64,000 nt of DNA from Bacillus sp. NTK034 (GCF_017303275.1 NZ_JAFKOJ010000006.1:248001-312000); one strand, 5' to 3'. Positions 40,473 to 49,484 are shown, numbered from the stretch's first letter. The notes: generated by a model not told the origin, from the sequence alone. Numbers and translations: made by a program.

Positions 40473-42215
40473 TTAGAATATCGATTCAAACTGTTTGGAG
40501 TAGAGGCTTGAATAGGCTCCATGTTTTGCAAGCAGTGCATCGTGTGTTCCTTCTTCGACAATACCCTCCTCAGTCAAAACGATAATCCGCTGTGCGTTCC
40601 GAATTGTTGAAAGGCGGTGGGCTATGACGAGGGTTGTTCGCCCTTTTGCGAGCAATTCTAGTGAATCCTTAATGATGCTTTCGCTTTCGTTATCAAGTGC
40701 ACTCGTTGCTTCATCCAAAATGAGGATTGTCGGATTCTTAAGGAATACACGGGCAATGCTTATCCGCTGTTTTTGTCCGCCCGAAAGTCTGACCCCTCGC
40801 TGACCAATTTCAGAATTGTAACCGTCTGTCAGCTTCATGATAAATTCATGTGCATTGGCGCACTGGGCCGCAGCGATAATTTCCTCATCACTTGCATGGG
40901 GATTCCCGTACCGGATATTTTCCATTACCGTTCCTGAAAACAGGTAAACATCCTGCTGAACGATACCGATGTTTTTTCTTAATGAATAAAGATCGATATC
41001 ACGGATATCAATTCCGTCCAGCATTATCTTGCCGTCAGTTACATCATAAAAGCGGGGGATAAGAGAGCAGAAAGTCGTTTTTCCTGCACCCGATGGGCCA
41101 ACCAAGGCAACATATTCTCCCGGTTTTATTTTAAGAGACATATTTTCCAAAACATGATCCAAATGGTCTTCATAACGGAATTGAACATGCCTGAATTCAA
41201 TTTCACCAAGGACTTTCTTGAGACTCACGGCATTAGGTTTGCTTTCAATTGCGGGCTTTAGATTCATAATTTCCATAAAGCGCTGAAAGCCGGTAATTCC
41301 TTCCTGGAGTTGCGTGCTCATATGCACCATTTTTTGAATCGGTTCCAGCATAAAATTTATATACAGCAAAAAAGTAATTAAATCTGCTAAATCAAGTGTG
41401 TTTTTTACAATACTGGCACTGCCGAAAATAATAACTGCAATTGTAATCAGCTGGATAAATGTTTGTACCCCATTGTAAAAAATCGCTTCTGCTTTATAGA
41501 AGGCTATCCTGCTTTCAAGGAAGAGGTTATTTTCACGAGCGAATTTTTTAATTTCCACCTTTTCATTGGTGAACGATTTTACAACGCGGATGCCAGCCAG
41601 ACTATCCTCTACCTGAGCGTTTACGTCGGCAATCCTTTCTTTGTTCTTTCTTAATGCCCTGTTTTCAATCTTATTGAGCTGAAAAATAAATAAACCCAGG
41701 AACGGCAAAAAGCAAAATACAATAATCGTCAGGGGGGCATTGATTAAGAATAAGATGACAAACGCGCCGATTAAGCGAACCAGGTATTTTAGATAATCTT
41801 CTGGTGCATGATGGTATAGCTCGGAAAGCATCAATAGGTCGTTCGTAATCCTCGACATGAGCTTGCCGATTTTTTCTTTATCGTAAAAACTGAAAGAAAG
41901 TTTTTGCATGTGCTCAAACAGTTCGCCGCGCAGGGCGCTTTCCATGCGAGCGCCTAATTCATGTCCTTTAAAGTCAACAAAGTAATTCGCAAGATTTTGG
42001 ATTGCGGTTAGAACAAGCATCAGCCCGCCAATCCAAAACACTTTTTTTAATGCGATTGACAGGTTCCCTTCCAGGACATCCTTTGTAATATACCTTACGA
42101 GAAGTGGAAACAACAGAGACAAGGCGGAGACGATAAAGGCACATGCCAATACGGACAATAACAATTTCCGATAAGGCTTATAATAAGAGAAAAATTTTTT
42201 GACAGAAAAATCCAT
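40473..42215 (-). CDS. ABC multidrug/lipid exporter, MsbA-like half-transporter
   Basis: The 580-residue protein fuses a six-helix membrane domain (about 1-310) to an ATPase (about 335-575), so it works as a homodimer or with a partner. The ATPase shows Walker A GPSGAGKTT, the signature VRLSGGQKQR, Walker B ILILDEATSALD and the H-loop IAHRLS. It resembles YwjA/MsbA-type exporters of drugs or lipids. No partner half-transporter is adjacent. ATG is preceded by AAAGGGG with 6-bp spacing, but that site can be buried in a hairpin. An 18-codon leader frame lies upstream, which suggests antibiotic-type translational attenuation. Confidence 0.9.
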   Translation of the reverse strand: MDFSVKKFFSYYKPYRKLLLSVLACAFIVSALSLLFPLLVRYITKDVLEGNLSIALKKVFWIGGLMLVLTAIQNLANYFVDFKGHELGARMESALRGELFEHMQKLSFSFYDKEKIGKLMSRITNDLLMLSELYHHAPEDYLKYLVRLIGAFVILFLINAPLTIIVFCFLPFLGLFIFQLNKIENRALRKNKERIADVNAQVEDSLAGIRVVKSFTNEKVEIKKFARENNLFLESRIAFYKAEAIFYNGVQTFIQLITIAVIIFGSASIVKNTLDLADLITFLLYINFMLEPIQKMVHMSTQLQEGITGFQRFMEIMNLKPAIESKPNAVSLKKVLGEIEFRHVQFRYEDHLDHVLENMSLKIKPGEYVALVGPSGAGKTTFCSLIPRFYDVTDGKIMLDGIDIRDIDLYSLRKNIGIVQQDVYLFSGTVMENIRYGNPHASDEEIIAAAQCANAHEFIMKLTDGYNSEIGQRGVRLSGGQKQRISIARVFLKNPTILILDEATSALDNESESIIKDSLELLAKGRTTLVIAHRLSTIRNAQRIIVLTEEGIVEEGTHDALLAKHGAYSSLYSKQFESIF

Positions 42216-42221
42216 GAGTTA

Positions 42222-42300
42222 CCCCTTTATGTGTTATTTAAATAAACACATATAAGGGAGTACACCGTTACAATTAAAGAAGTGTTTCCCCCTTATATGT
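42222..42300 (-). promoter_or_regulatory. Competing hairpins masking the ABC exporter ribosome binding site
   Basis: In minus-strand RNA three segments can pair. Segment 1 (42288-42300, ACATATAAGGGGG) lies inside the leader frame. Segment 2 (42245-42258, CCCTTATATGTGTT) is followed by segment 3 (42223-42235, AACACATAAAGGG), which contains the exporter's ribosome binding site. 2:3 forms about 13 pairs with one bulged base and a 9-nt loop, closing the site; 1:2 forms 11 perfect pairs and would release it. This layout is what ribosome-controlled attenuators look like. Which state is default is inference. Confidence 0.72.
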
Positions 42301-42330
42301 CTGTACGGTTTTGTTCACGATGTTTCTCAT
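42274..42330 (-). CDS. Leader peptide of the ABC exporter (18 aa)
   Basis: The frame encodes MRNIVNKTVQTYKGETLL. An AAGGAGG ribosome binding site lies 7 bp before its ATG, as good as any in the window. Its codons 11-15 form segment 1 of the hairpin system, so the position of a translating ribosome decides which hairpin forms. A candidate promoter (TATACT -10, minus strand near 42364) lies upstream. Leader peptides of this sort control erm, cat and bmrCD genes in Firmicutes. Confidence 0.65.
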   Translation of the reverse strand: MRNIVNKTVQTYKGETLL

Positions 42331-42389
42331 TGAAATTCCTCCTTAATCATTGATAAGAAAAGTATAATCTAATTGTATTAAATGTGTAC

Positions 42390-42554
42390 AGAATATTCGT
42401 AAAATTAACGCGCCTAAAACATGAGTGGAAGATAGACCCGCAATATTTCCGCTACCTGAGACCTGAAACACTGTTTGGCTCAAAATTTGAAGCGTATTTA
42501 AATCAAAAGCCGCAGGCAAAACAGCTGCGGGAGGAAGATTTTAACCTTGACTGA
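42390..42554 (+). pseudogene. 3' remnant of a phage replication-type gene
   Basis: The frame ending at TGA 42552 reads HEWKIDPQYFRYLRPETLFG and SKFEAYLNQKP. This is the signature of the conserved phage C-terminal domain found at the end of DnaD/replisome-organiser proteins of prophages. Only about 50 codons remain, and there is no start codon or ribosome binding site. It is a relic of a prophage, now in the gap between the exporter leader and dus. Confidence 0.72.
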
Positions 42555-42737
42555 CTAAACGCTAAAGAGCCGCTGATAAAAACTAGGAAAAAATATCTAA
42601 TGTGGAACCTCTGCAGGCAGTTTGATAAAAAGTGCCCAACCATGGTATAAGTGTAAAAGAAGCAGAGACACGCTGCTTTTTAATTTTGGGATATGGGTTA
42701 GTATGGTATCCCATAATGAGAGGATTGGAATAAAAAG

Positions 42738-43715
42738 ATGAAAGAAAATTTTTGGCGTGAGTTACCGCGGCCATTTTTTATACTGGCACCCATGGAAGAG
42801 GTGACAGATGTTGTTTTCCGCCATGTGGTGAGTGAAGCAGCAAGACCTGATGTGTTTTTTACTGAGTTTACAAACTCAGATAGTTATTGTCACCCTGAGG
42901 GAATCAATAGTGTGCGAGGGCGTTTGACTTTTACAGAGGATGAACAGCCGATTGTCGCCCATATATGGGGGGATAAGCCTGAATATTTCCGGCAAATGAG
43001 TATTGGTGTGGCGGAGATGGGCTTTAAGGGATTGGATATTAATATGGGCTGTCCTGTCCCCAATGTGGCACAGCACGGGAAGGGAAGCGGCTTGATCCGC
43101 CGTCCCGAACTGGCAGCAGAACTAATACAGGCAGCCAAAGCAGGAGGTTTGCCGGTAAGTGTAAAGACAAGGCTTGGCTTCACGGAGGTAGACGAATGGA
43201 AGGTCTGGCTGAAACACATTTTGGAGCAGGACATTGCTAACCTATCCATTCATCTGCGGACACGGGACGAAATGAGCAAAGTGCCGGCGCATTGGGAGCT
43301 GATTCCGGAGATTAAGGAACTTCGTGACCAGGTTGCACCGGATACACTTTTGACGATCAATGGAGATATTCCTGATCGTCAAAAGGGCTTGGAGCTTGCC
43401 GAGAAATACGGGATTGATGGAGTCATGATTGGGCGCGGCATATTCCATAATCCATTTGCCTTTGAAATGGAGAAGAAGGATCATACTAGTGAGGAATTGC
43501 TGGACCTCTTAAGATTGCATATGGATCTCCATGATCAATATTCACATTTAGAGCTGCGGCCGTTCACGGCTCTTCACCGCTTCTTCAAGATCTATGTCAA
43601 AGGATTCCCAGGGGCAAGTGCACTAAGAAATCATTTGATGAACACAAGGTCAACAAATGAAGTACGTGAATTGCTTAATGCTTTCGCTTTACAGAACCTT
43701 GAAAATAATAATTGA
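42738..43715 (+). CDS. yfjN: tRNA-dihydrouridine synthase
   Basis: The FMN enzyme reduces uridine to dihydrouridine in the tRNA D-loop with NADPH. The 325-residue protein has a TIM barrel with the N-terminal [15 protein letters not shown] (FMN-binding), the catalytic Cys in [17 protein letters not shown] near residue 102, VKTRLGF and the C-terminal FMN phosphate site [13 protein letters not shown]. It occupies the yfjN position after yfjO. It is likely monocistronic, with a weak terminator following. Confidence 0.92.
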   Translation: MKENFWRELPRPFFILAPMEEVTDVVFRHVVSEAARPDVFFTEFTNSDSYCHPEGINSVRGRLTFTEDEQPIVAHIWGDKPEYFRQMSIGVAEMGFKGLDINMGCPVPNVAQHGKGSGLIRRPELAAELIQAAKAGGLPVSVKTRLGFTEVDEWKVWLKHILEQDIANLSIHLRTRDEMSKVPAHWELIPEIKELRDQVAPDTLLTINGDIPDRQKGLELAEKYGIDGVMIGRGIFHNPFAFEMEKKDHTSEELLDLLRLHMDLHDQYSHLELRPFTALHRFFKIYVKGFPGASALRNHLMNTRSTNEVRELLNAFALQNLENNN

Positions 43716-43721
43716 ATTCTT

Positions 43722-43757
43722 AAGGGGGATGGGCTAGCGGTCTATCCTCCTTTTATA
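43722..43757 (+). terminator. Terminator after dus
   Basis: AAGGGGGAT pairs with ATCCTCCTT around an interrupted stem, then T-rich sequence. Confidence 0.6.
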
Positions 43758-43811
43758 AAAATAAATTTTGGCTTTCTTCACAAGTTTTTTGCTTTTTGTA
43801 TTATATTTACT

Positions 43812-44003
43812 GAGTTGATTGTAGCGGAAGGTACGGGATCCTCGAAAATGCATTCGCATTTTCTTCGTGCGGTGTTTACTCAAGGGAGCTTATTCAATGT
43901 CCAGCGGGAGTAGCGGGACAGGTGAGACCCCACAGACGCGCAGCGTCGAGGAGGCTTACCGCCCGCCCCGCGGTTCGCTGAGCAGCCTGGAGCTGAAATC
44001 AAC
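43812..44003. repeat. GC-rich Bacillaceae intergenic repeat, copy 3 (long form)
   Basis: It contains GTTGATTGTAGCGGA at the left, AGCGGGACAGGTGAGACCCC and GTCGAGGAGGCTTACC in the middle and GAAATCAAC at the right. Compared with copies 1 and 2 it carries about 60 extra bases including a hairpin of AAAATGC/GCATTTT (about 43846-43866). A 63-codon frame through it is not a gene. Apart from this and the dus terminator nothing is seen in 43716-44073. Confidence 0.78.
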
Positions 44004-44073
44004 GGACAGCATTGCTAAGCGAAAACAACAATATATAGGAAAAGAATTAAAATATTAAACTTGAGGTACGAGG

Positions 44074-44493
44074 ATGAAAGCTTTTTTATTATGCACATTC
44101 ATGGTATTTTCTTTTGCACTTATAACAGGCTGTCAATCAGCTGAAACAATGGTTCTCTTGGATGAAGAAATACGTGAAATCAAAGTTTCAAAATCAGAGG
44201 GTTTAGGCGGAATAAATGAAGAAAGTTTTATTTCTTTCAAGGACAGAAAATCGATCGCTGTATTCGAAAAAGCAATAACAACTGCTGTAAAACAGTCAGG
44301 GAAGGCCGATATCAGTAAACCTGAGTATGATATAGCAGTAGAATACAAAGGAGATCTTCCTTCTCACGGCATTCATTTATGGCTCGGTGAGGATAATGAA
44401 AAGAGCGCATTCATGTATATTACCAATGAAGATATTTACCAGACTTCACCGCAAATGACAAAGAAACTAAGAAGCCTAATCCTCTCAGACTAA
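44074..44493 (+). CDS. Predicted lipoprotein of unknown function
   Basis: The 139-residue protein has a lipoprotein signal peptide ending in the lipobox LITGC (Cys20), so it would be lipid-anchored on the outer face of the membrane. The mature part is a small mixed alpha/beta domain with EIKVSKSEGLGGINEESFISFKD and IHLWLGEDNEKSAFMYI, reminiscent of YhfM-like lipoproteins. There is no clear operon partner. Function unknown. Confidence 0.75.
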   Translation: MKAFLLCTFMVFSFALITGCQSAETMVLLDEEIREIKVSKSEGLGGINEESFISFKDRKSIAVFEKAITTAVKQSGKADISKPEYDIAVEYKGDLPSHGIHLWLGEDNEKSAFMYITNEDIYQTSPQMTKKLRSLILSD

Positions 44494-44596
44494 CTCCCTC
44501 CAAGGCTTTCCTGCCTTAATTTGGAATATTATCCCATATGGTTAACTATCCGAAAAAGGGGTATATAATCACTAAACCAAAAGGAGGTGGCCAAAA

Positions 44597-44752
44597 ATGG
44601 AAGTAGAAGTTTTGTGTAACGTGGAAAACTGTAAGTACTGGGCTGAAGGTGATAAATGTGTAGCTGACTCTATTTATGTGATTGGCCAGAATGGCCGAGA
44701 AGCGGATGAAATAGAGGAAACAGCCTGTAAAACGTTTGAGCCAGATGCATAA
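44597..44752 (+). CDS. DUF1540 small Cys-rich protein (51 aa)
   Basis: An AAAGGAGGTGG ribosome binding site precedes an ATG opening a 51-codon frame. Cys occurs at 7, 12, 21 and 44 (VLCNVENCKYWAEGDKC...ACKTFEP), the four-Cys pattern of DUF1540. The domain is common in spore-formers and probably binds a metal. Function unknown. A good terminator follows. Confidence 0.85.
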   Translation: MEVEVLCNVENCKYWAEGDKCVADSIYVIGQNGREADEIEETACKTFEPDA

Positions 44753-44760
44753 GCATGAGA

Positions 44761-44807
44761 AAGCCTGACCGCCGGAGGATGAAAAATCCCGGCTGTCAGG
44801 TTTTTTT
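44761..44807 (+). terminator. Terminator after the DUF1540 gene
   Basis: AGCCTGACCGCCGG pairs imperfectly with CCCGGCTGTCAGG, then seven T. Confidence 0.85.
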
Positions 44808-44894
44808 ACATACAAAAAGATGCCCACTATGTTTTACAAGAAAGGGTATAATAAAGGAAAATGACTATAAAACCATGAAGGCAAGGAAGGAGTT

Positions 44895-46364
44895 ATGATG
44901 ACAATTAGCAATGAAATCGGATGGAATTTTGATAATAGCTATGCGCGGCTTCCGCAGACATTCTTCTCAAAAATGAAGCCTAACCCTGTACAATCCCCTG
45001 AGCTGGTAATCTTTAACGGGGAACTGGCGAAATCTCTGGGGTTAAATATGGATGCATTGACAAGTGAAACAGGCATTGAGGTCCTTTCAGGCTCTCAAGT
45101 TCCAGAAGACGCTGAACCACTTGCTCAAGCTTATGCAGGACATCAGTTTGGACATTTTAATATGCTTGGGGATGGCCGGGCAATGCTGATTGGCGAGCAG
45201 ATAACACCAGAGGATAAAAGGGTCGACATTCAGCTGAAGGGCTCCGGCAGAACGCCATTTTCGCGCGGCGGAGATGGGCGGGCGGCTCTGGGCCCTATGC
45301 TCCGGGAGTACATTATCAGTGAAGCCATGCATGCACTGGGAATTCCCACGACCCGCAGTCTGGCGGTTGTAACAACAGGGGAAGCCATTATCCGGGAGAC
45401 TATGCTTCCGGGTGCGATCCTGATAAGAGTTGCGGATAGCCATATACGGGTGGGGACTTTTCAATATGCGGCGAATTGGCGGCCTGTTGGGGAGCTTAGA
45501 ACCCTGGCATATTACACAATTGAGCGTCATTATCCTGAAATCAAAGAAGATGACAATCCTTACCTGGCTCTCCTAAAGAAAGTGATCCAGCGTCAGGCTG
45601 CGCTCATTGCAAAATGGCAGCACATAGGCTTCATCCATGGAGTCATGAACACCGACAACATGGCAATCAGCGGAGAAACGATTGATTATGGTCCGTGCGC
45701 CTTTATGGATAAGTATGATCTGGCAACTGTCTTCAGTTCCATTGACAGGGAAGGCCGTTATGCTTATGGAAATCAGCCTTATATTGGCGGCTGGAATCTG
45801 GCGAGATTTGCGGAAACCCTTTTGCCTCTGCTGCATGAAGATGAAGAGGAAGCTGTTAAAATAGCTCAGGGCGCCATTTCAGAATACAATAAAATGTATC
45901 AGGACTATTGGCTTGCCGGCATGAGGGCAAAGCTTGGGATCTTTAATGAAGAAGCAGAAGATGAAGCCCTTTTTACCGGACTTCTAAAGATTATGCAAAA
46001 GTCTGAAGCCGATTATACGAACACATTCCGTGCCTTAACGCTGGGCGATCTTGAGAACACTGTGTTAGGTAATGATCAGGAATTTGCCGGCTGGCATGGT
46101 CAATGGCAGGAAAGGCTGACCAGGCAGAAGGAATCGAAAGAAGAAGTAAATGAATTAATGAGAACCAGCAACCCGGCCGTCATCCCGCGAAACCACCGGG
46201 TGGAAGAAGCTCTGGAAGCAGCTGTTAACAATGGAGATTACAGCGTGATGAAAAAGCTTCTTGCAGTGCTGGAGAATCCTTATGCTTATAGGGAAGATCA
46301 GGAAGAATACTGCAAACTTCCAGAGCCAACCGGCGCACCCTATCGAACATTTTGCGGAACTTAA
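44895..46364 (+). CDS. selO: Protein adenylyltransferase SelO
   Basis: SelO (YdiU) is a pseudokinase-fold enzyme that transfers AMP to Ser, Thr or Tyr of target proteins, linked to redox stress. The 489-residue protein has family motifs [17 protein letters not shown] (about 77-94), [42 protein letters not shown] (catalytic and metal residues, about 250-275) and [15 protein letters not shown] near the C-terminus. The C-terminal Sec/Cys of longer members appears as FCGT. ATG ATG tandem starts follow AAGGAG. It is a single gene with a terminator. Confidence 0.93.
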   Translation: MMTISNEIGWNFDNSYARLPQTFFSKMKPNPVQSPELVIFNGELAKSLGLNMDALTSETGIEVLSGSQVPEDAEPLAQAYAGHQFGHFNMLGDGRAMLIGEQITPEDKRVDIQLKGSGRTPFSRGGDGRAALGPMLREYIISEAMHALGIPTTRSLAVVTTGEAIIRETMLPGAILIRVADSHIRVGTFQYAANWRPVGELRTLAYYTIERHYPEIKEDDNPYLALLKKVIQRQAALIAKWQHIGFIHGVMNTDNMAISGETIDYGPCAFMDKYDLATVFSSIDREGRYAYGNQPYIGGWNLARFAETLLPLLHEDEEEAVKIAQGAISEYNKMYQDYWLAGMRAKLGIFNEEAEDEALFTGLLKIMQKSEADYTNTFRALTLGDLENTVLGNDQEFAGWHGQWQERLTRQKESKEEVNELMRTSNPAVIPRNHRVEEALEAAVNNGDYSVMKKLLAVLENPYAYREDQEEYCKLPEPTGAPYRTFCGT

Positions 46365-46376
46365 TAAATGGGCAAA

Positions 46377-46408
46377 GCCTGACCCATTATCGGGTCAGGC
46401 ATTTTTTA
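46377..46408 (+). terminator. Terminator after selO
   Basis: GCCTGACCC pairs with GGGTCAGGC around ATTATC, then T6. Confidence 0.9.
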
Positions 46409-46472
46409 TTATGCAGGAATTTTCATTTTAGAAAAGAATACTATCTATGATTAAAAAAAGGAGGGAATTTCC

Positions 46473-46823
46473 ATGTTAAATCAATTATGTGTTATTACAA
46501 TCAAAGTAACGGATTTGAAAAGTGCGGTGAATTTTTACACTGAGGTTTTAGACTTCAAAGTATCGAAACATTATGGAGATAAAATTGTCAGTCTTGTACA
46601 TAATGATGTGCCGGTTGTTCTGGAAGAAAGCGCAGATGAAAAAACGGGATCAAACGTATTGCCTGGAATCCTCTCAAAGAATATCGAAAGTGATTTTAGC
46701 AGAATGAGAGAAGCTGGTGTGAAAATGCTTTTTGAAAATCCTCAGCCTTGTCCTCCTGGCCGTTACTTCATTATTGAGGATCCTTCAGGAAATCAAATTG
46801 AAATAGTTGAGTTCACTAATTGA
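46473..46823 (+). CDS. VOC/glyoxalase-fold protein
   Basis: The 116-residue protein is one vicinal-oxygen-chelate module pair: LCVITIKVTDLKSAVNFYTEVLDFKVSKHYG at the start and RYFIIEDPSGNQIEIVEF at the end, where the Glu would bind metal. Members include glyoxalase I, dioxygenases and antibiotic-resistance proteins, so the substrate cannot be given. AAGGAGG precedes the ATG. Confidence 0.82.
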   Translation: MLNQLCVITIKVTDLKSAVNFYTEVLDFKVSKHYGDKIVSLVHNDVPVVLEESADEKTGSNVLPGILSKNIESDFSRMREAGVKMLFENPQPCPPGRYFIIEDPSGNQIEIVEFTN

Positions 46824-46924
46824 TAGAAGAGTCTAATGGCAGGAGAAGTTAGTGCTTATTGTTGACATCAGGTTATCAGAGTGTTACTTTTAAGACAGAA
46901 CATACATTCTGTTTGGTGGTTAAC

Positions 46925-47758
46925 TTGAACATACAAATTAAAGAAATCATATCAAAAAGTATCTTAACACCTGCCAAAGGTGCAATAGACAACTTTACTC
47001 ATTCATTGAACCCCTATGCGGGCTGTGCTTTTGGCTGTAAATATTGCTACGTAAGGGAGCTCCCTGTTTCCATTTTCCGTGAAGAGGAATGGGGTGCGTG
47101 GATTGATATAAAATCAAATGCGGCCGAGCTTTTGGAGAAAGAATTGGCTAAAGCTAAAAAAAGCGGAAAAGTTGCTTTATTTATGTCCTCTTCCACTGAT
47201 CCTTACCAGCCGATTGAATATACCTCAAAACTGACCAGAAGTTTATTGGAAGTTATGCTTGAAAATCAGCCTGACTTTTTACATGTACAAACCCGTTCGC
47301 CATTGGTAAAGAGGGATATCGATTTATTCCAGCAATTCAGAGAAAGAATCAGAATTTCTATGACAATCGAGACAGACAAAGAAGAAGTCAGAAAAGCATT
47401 TGCACCAGCGGCACCTCCCATCCCGGCAAGAATGGCTGCACTAAAAGACATAAAAGATGCAGGAATTATAACTCAGGCAACACTGGCCCCGTTACTTCCA
47501 TGCTCGAGGGAATTTCCTGCAAAACTTAAATCTATTGCAAACCGTGTGACGATTGACGATTTTTGGATGGGGGATGGAAGCGGAGGAAGAAGGACCGAAA
47601 GACTGGGAATCCGCAAGATTTTTGATGAGCTTGGTTTGGAGAAATGGTATAATCCGTCTGCATATAAAGTGGTTCTTAAAATGCTGGAGCAGGAATTTCA
47701 AGGTGCACCCATTCAATTAGGTGTATCCAAGACGGGGTTCAGCCCTGATGGCAAATAG
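46925..47758 (+). CDS. Radical SAM protein of the spore photoproduct lyase (SPL)-related family
   Basis: The protein carries CAFGCKYCYV, a CxxxCxxC radical SAM motif, after LNPYAGC. It continues with FMSSSTDPYQPIE, TRSPLVKRDIDLF and ISMTIETD, the pattern of the Rv2578c/SplB-like COG1533 group. Function is unknown; members have been linked to DNA or nucleotide repair only by similarity. I prefer TTG 46925 (MNIQIKEII) with GGTGG 5 bp upstream because relatives start here. TTG 46859, with AGGAGA upstream, would give 22 more residues and remains possible. An AAA ATPase gene starts 28 bp after it. Confidence 0.83.
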   Translation: MNIQIKEIISKSILTPAKGAIDNFTHSLNPYAGCAFGCKYCYVRELPVSIFREEEWGAWIDIKSNAAELLEKELAKAKKSGKVALFMSSSTDPYQPIEYTSKLTRSLLEVMLENQPDFLHVQTRSPLVKRDIDLFQQFRERIRISMTIETDKEEVRKAFAPAAPPIPARMAALKDIKDAGIITQATLAPLLPCSREFPAKLKSIANRVTIDDFWMGDGSGGRRTERLGIRKIFDELGLEKWYNPSAYKVVLKMLEQEFQGAPIQLGVSKTGFSPDGK

Positions 47759-47786
47759 CTGACTAAAGGATATATGAGGTATTATT

Positions 47787-48539
47787 ATGGATCTATTAAG
47801 TTCACAGTACGTAAGAGGCATTAGGCTTAAAAGAGAAGATATTCCATCCTTCAATCAGTATCCCTTCAGCCTTCCCAGCTTGAAAACCATGGATGAGATG
47901 CCTTTCCACCCGAAAGTAACCTTTCTGATCGGCGAGAATGGAATGGGAAAGTCGACACTGATGGAGGCCGTAGCGGTAGCTTTAGGATTTAATGCTGAAG
48001 GGGGATCTTTCAATTTTAATTTTTCAACCTTCGATTCGCATTCTGTGCTGGGAGATTATCTCAAGGTGATAAAAGGCATAGATAGACCGTCTGATGGCTT
48101 TTTCCTAAGGGCGGAGAGTTTCTATAATGTCGCTTCCAATATTGAGGAAATGGACAGGGGAGGCAGCGCACCAAAAGTAATCGACTCCTTTGGAGGCCGT
48201 TCTTTACATGAGCAATCTCATGGAGAAGCGTTTTTCTCCACATTTCTTCACCGGTTTCGCGGCAATGGAATCTACATCCTTGACGAGCCGGAGGCAGCAC
48301 TCTCTCCTTTGCGGCAAATGTCCATGCTGACAAGAATTCATGATTTAGTCAGGGAACACTCACAATTTATTATAGCCACACATTCTCCGATCATTATGGC
48401 CTATCCGGACGCAGTAATATATGAATTCAGCGAGGAAGGCATTTCAGAAAAGAAGCTGGAGGAAACGAATCATTACCGCATCATGAAACAATTCTTTGAT
48501 GATAAGAAAAGAATGCTTCACCATTTGCTGGATGAATAA
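47787..48539 (+). CDS. AAA-type ATPase (COG3910)
   Basis: The 250-residue protein is an ABC/SMC-like ATPase without membrane segments. Walker A is FLIGENGMGKSTLMEAVAV (about 47-65), the signature-like loop is GGRSLHEQSHGEAFF (about 136-150), Walker B is IYILDEPEAALSP (about 162-174) and the switch His is in IIATHSPIIM. This compact form (COG3910) is related to ATPases of overcoming-lysogenisation and RecF-like systems, but has no assigned role. The proximity to the radical SAM gene on the same strand suggests an operon. Confidence 0.8.
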   Translation: MDLLSSQYVRGIRLKREDIPSFNQYPFSLPSLKTMDEMPFHPKVTFLIGENGMGKSTLMEAVAVALGFNAEGGSFNFNFSTFDSHSVLGDYLKVIKGIDRPSDGFFLRAESFYNVASNIEEMDRGGSAPKVIDSFGGRSLHEQSHGEAFFSTFLHRFRGNGIYILDEPEAALSPLRQMSMLTRIHDLVREHSQFIIATHSPIIMAYPDAVIYEFSEEGISEKKLEETNHYRIMKQFFDDKKRMLHHLLDE

Positions 48540-48567
48540 AAAATGGAGGCCGAATGCCTCCATTTTG
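48540..48567. terminator. Bidirectional terminator
   Basis: AAAATGGAGGC pairs with GCCTCCATTTT between convergent genes. Confidence 0.85.
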
Positions 48568-48577
48568 TCTATGTATC

Positions 48578-48994
48578 TTATTCACTTTCGTGGCTGAACA
48601 TCCAGTTTATACCGAATTTATCGGTTAACTGGCCGAAGCTCTTGCTCCAGAATGTTTCCTGCAGCTCCATGGTTACTTTGCCACCCTCCTGCAGATTGTT
48701 AAAATACTTTCTCAGGTCATCCAGGTCATTAATGACAACTGCGAGATTAATGTTATTTCCTACTGTAAATGGCATACCTGGAAAAGTATCTGAAAACATT
48801 ACATTACTGCCGCAAATGTTAAGGCTTGAATGCATGACCAAATTCTTTGCTTCCTCTGGAAGAGGATATTCAGGATGTTGCGGTGATTCACCAAAAGTTG
48901 AAATCTCAGGCATTTCCAGTTCAAAAGCCTTTACATAAAATTCAATTGCTTCACGAGTATTTCCTTCAAAATTAAGATAGGCATTAACAGCCAT
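48578..48994 (-). CDS. VOC family protein, PhnB-like
   Basis: The 138-residue protein starts AVNAYLNFEGNTREAIEFYVKAF and contains MHSSLNICGSNVMFSDTFPG and FGINWMFSHE, typical of PhnB/YjdN-like members of the glyoxalase fold. In these the usual metal ligands are incomplete, so catalytic activity is doubtful. ATG 48994 (MAVNAY) is chosen because AAGGAG lies 8 bp upstream; a GTG 9 bp earlier is possible. It stands alone. Confidence 0.82.
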   Translation of the reverse strand: MAVNAYLNFEGNTREAIEFYVKAFELEMPEISTFGESPQHPEYPLPEEAKNLVMHSSLNICGSNVMFSDTFPGMPFTVGNNINLAVVINDLDDLRKYFNNLQEGGKVTMELQETFWSKSFGQLTDKFGINWMFSHESE

Positions 48995-49079
48995 TCCTTT
49001 CACTCCTTCCTAATACAATTCCATTATAGACAAAATATTCTAAAATTAATATAGTTCAAAAGTCAAAATCAGAACATCT

Positions 49080-49382
49080 TTATAATTCTTGAAGTGCTTG
49101 TTCTATATTACTGAAGCCTCTTCGGTCAATGCTATCAGGTTCATCCGATTCAATTGTCCACTCATTTTCTGCAGGAGTTAATCCTCCATTACCATCTTTA
49201 ATGAATGGACTATGTACGTGATAAGTTTTCCCTGCCTTTTTCACCGTGTATCCTATATAGTAATTATGATCCTGGCCTTCTTCCTCGAAAATACCAATAT
49301 CATCGATTTCATATTTGTCTAAATATGACTGAAATGGCTCCTGCAATGCACTGATAATTTGCTCTCTTGGTAAAAACTCCAT
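49080..49382 (-). CDS. DUF5634 family protein
   Basis: The 100-residue soluble acidic protein begins MEFLPREQIISALQEPFQSYLDKYE and contains IGIFEEEGQDHNYYIGYTVKKAGKTYHVHSPF, matching my memory of the DUF5634 family of Bacilli. The function is unknown. It has no operon partner; the ribosome binding site GGGAG is adequate. Confidence 0.78.
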   Translation of the reverse strand: MEFLPREQIISALQEPFQSYLDKYEIDDIGIFEEEGQDHNYYIGYTVKKAGKTYHVHSPFIKDGNGGLTPAENEWTIESDEPDSIDRRGFSNIEQALQEL

Positions 49383-49454
49383 TATGCTTGCTCCCTTCCG
49401 ATTATCTATCCCTTAATATGGCTTTTTTTGGAGGGATTAAACATTGAACTGTGA

Positions 49455-49484
49455 AAAGAGTACTCCGCATCAGCGAAGTACTCT
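49455..49484 (-). terminator. Terminator overlapping the end of ohrR
   Basis: GAGTACTTCGC pairs with GCGGAGTACTC around TGAT on the minus strand, then TTTT. Confidence 0.8.

Noticed and set aside
43867..44058. 63-codon plus-strand frame
   Set aside because: It runs through the GC-rich intergenic repeat and has no family match or ribosome binding site of its own. A similar frame at 20280-20579 crosses copy 1.
44895..46364. Selenocysteine in SelO, linked to mnmH
   Set aside because: The C-terminal residue is an ordinary Cys codon and no SECIS-type element is visible; mnmH alone does not show selenium use.
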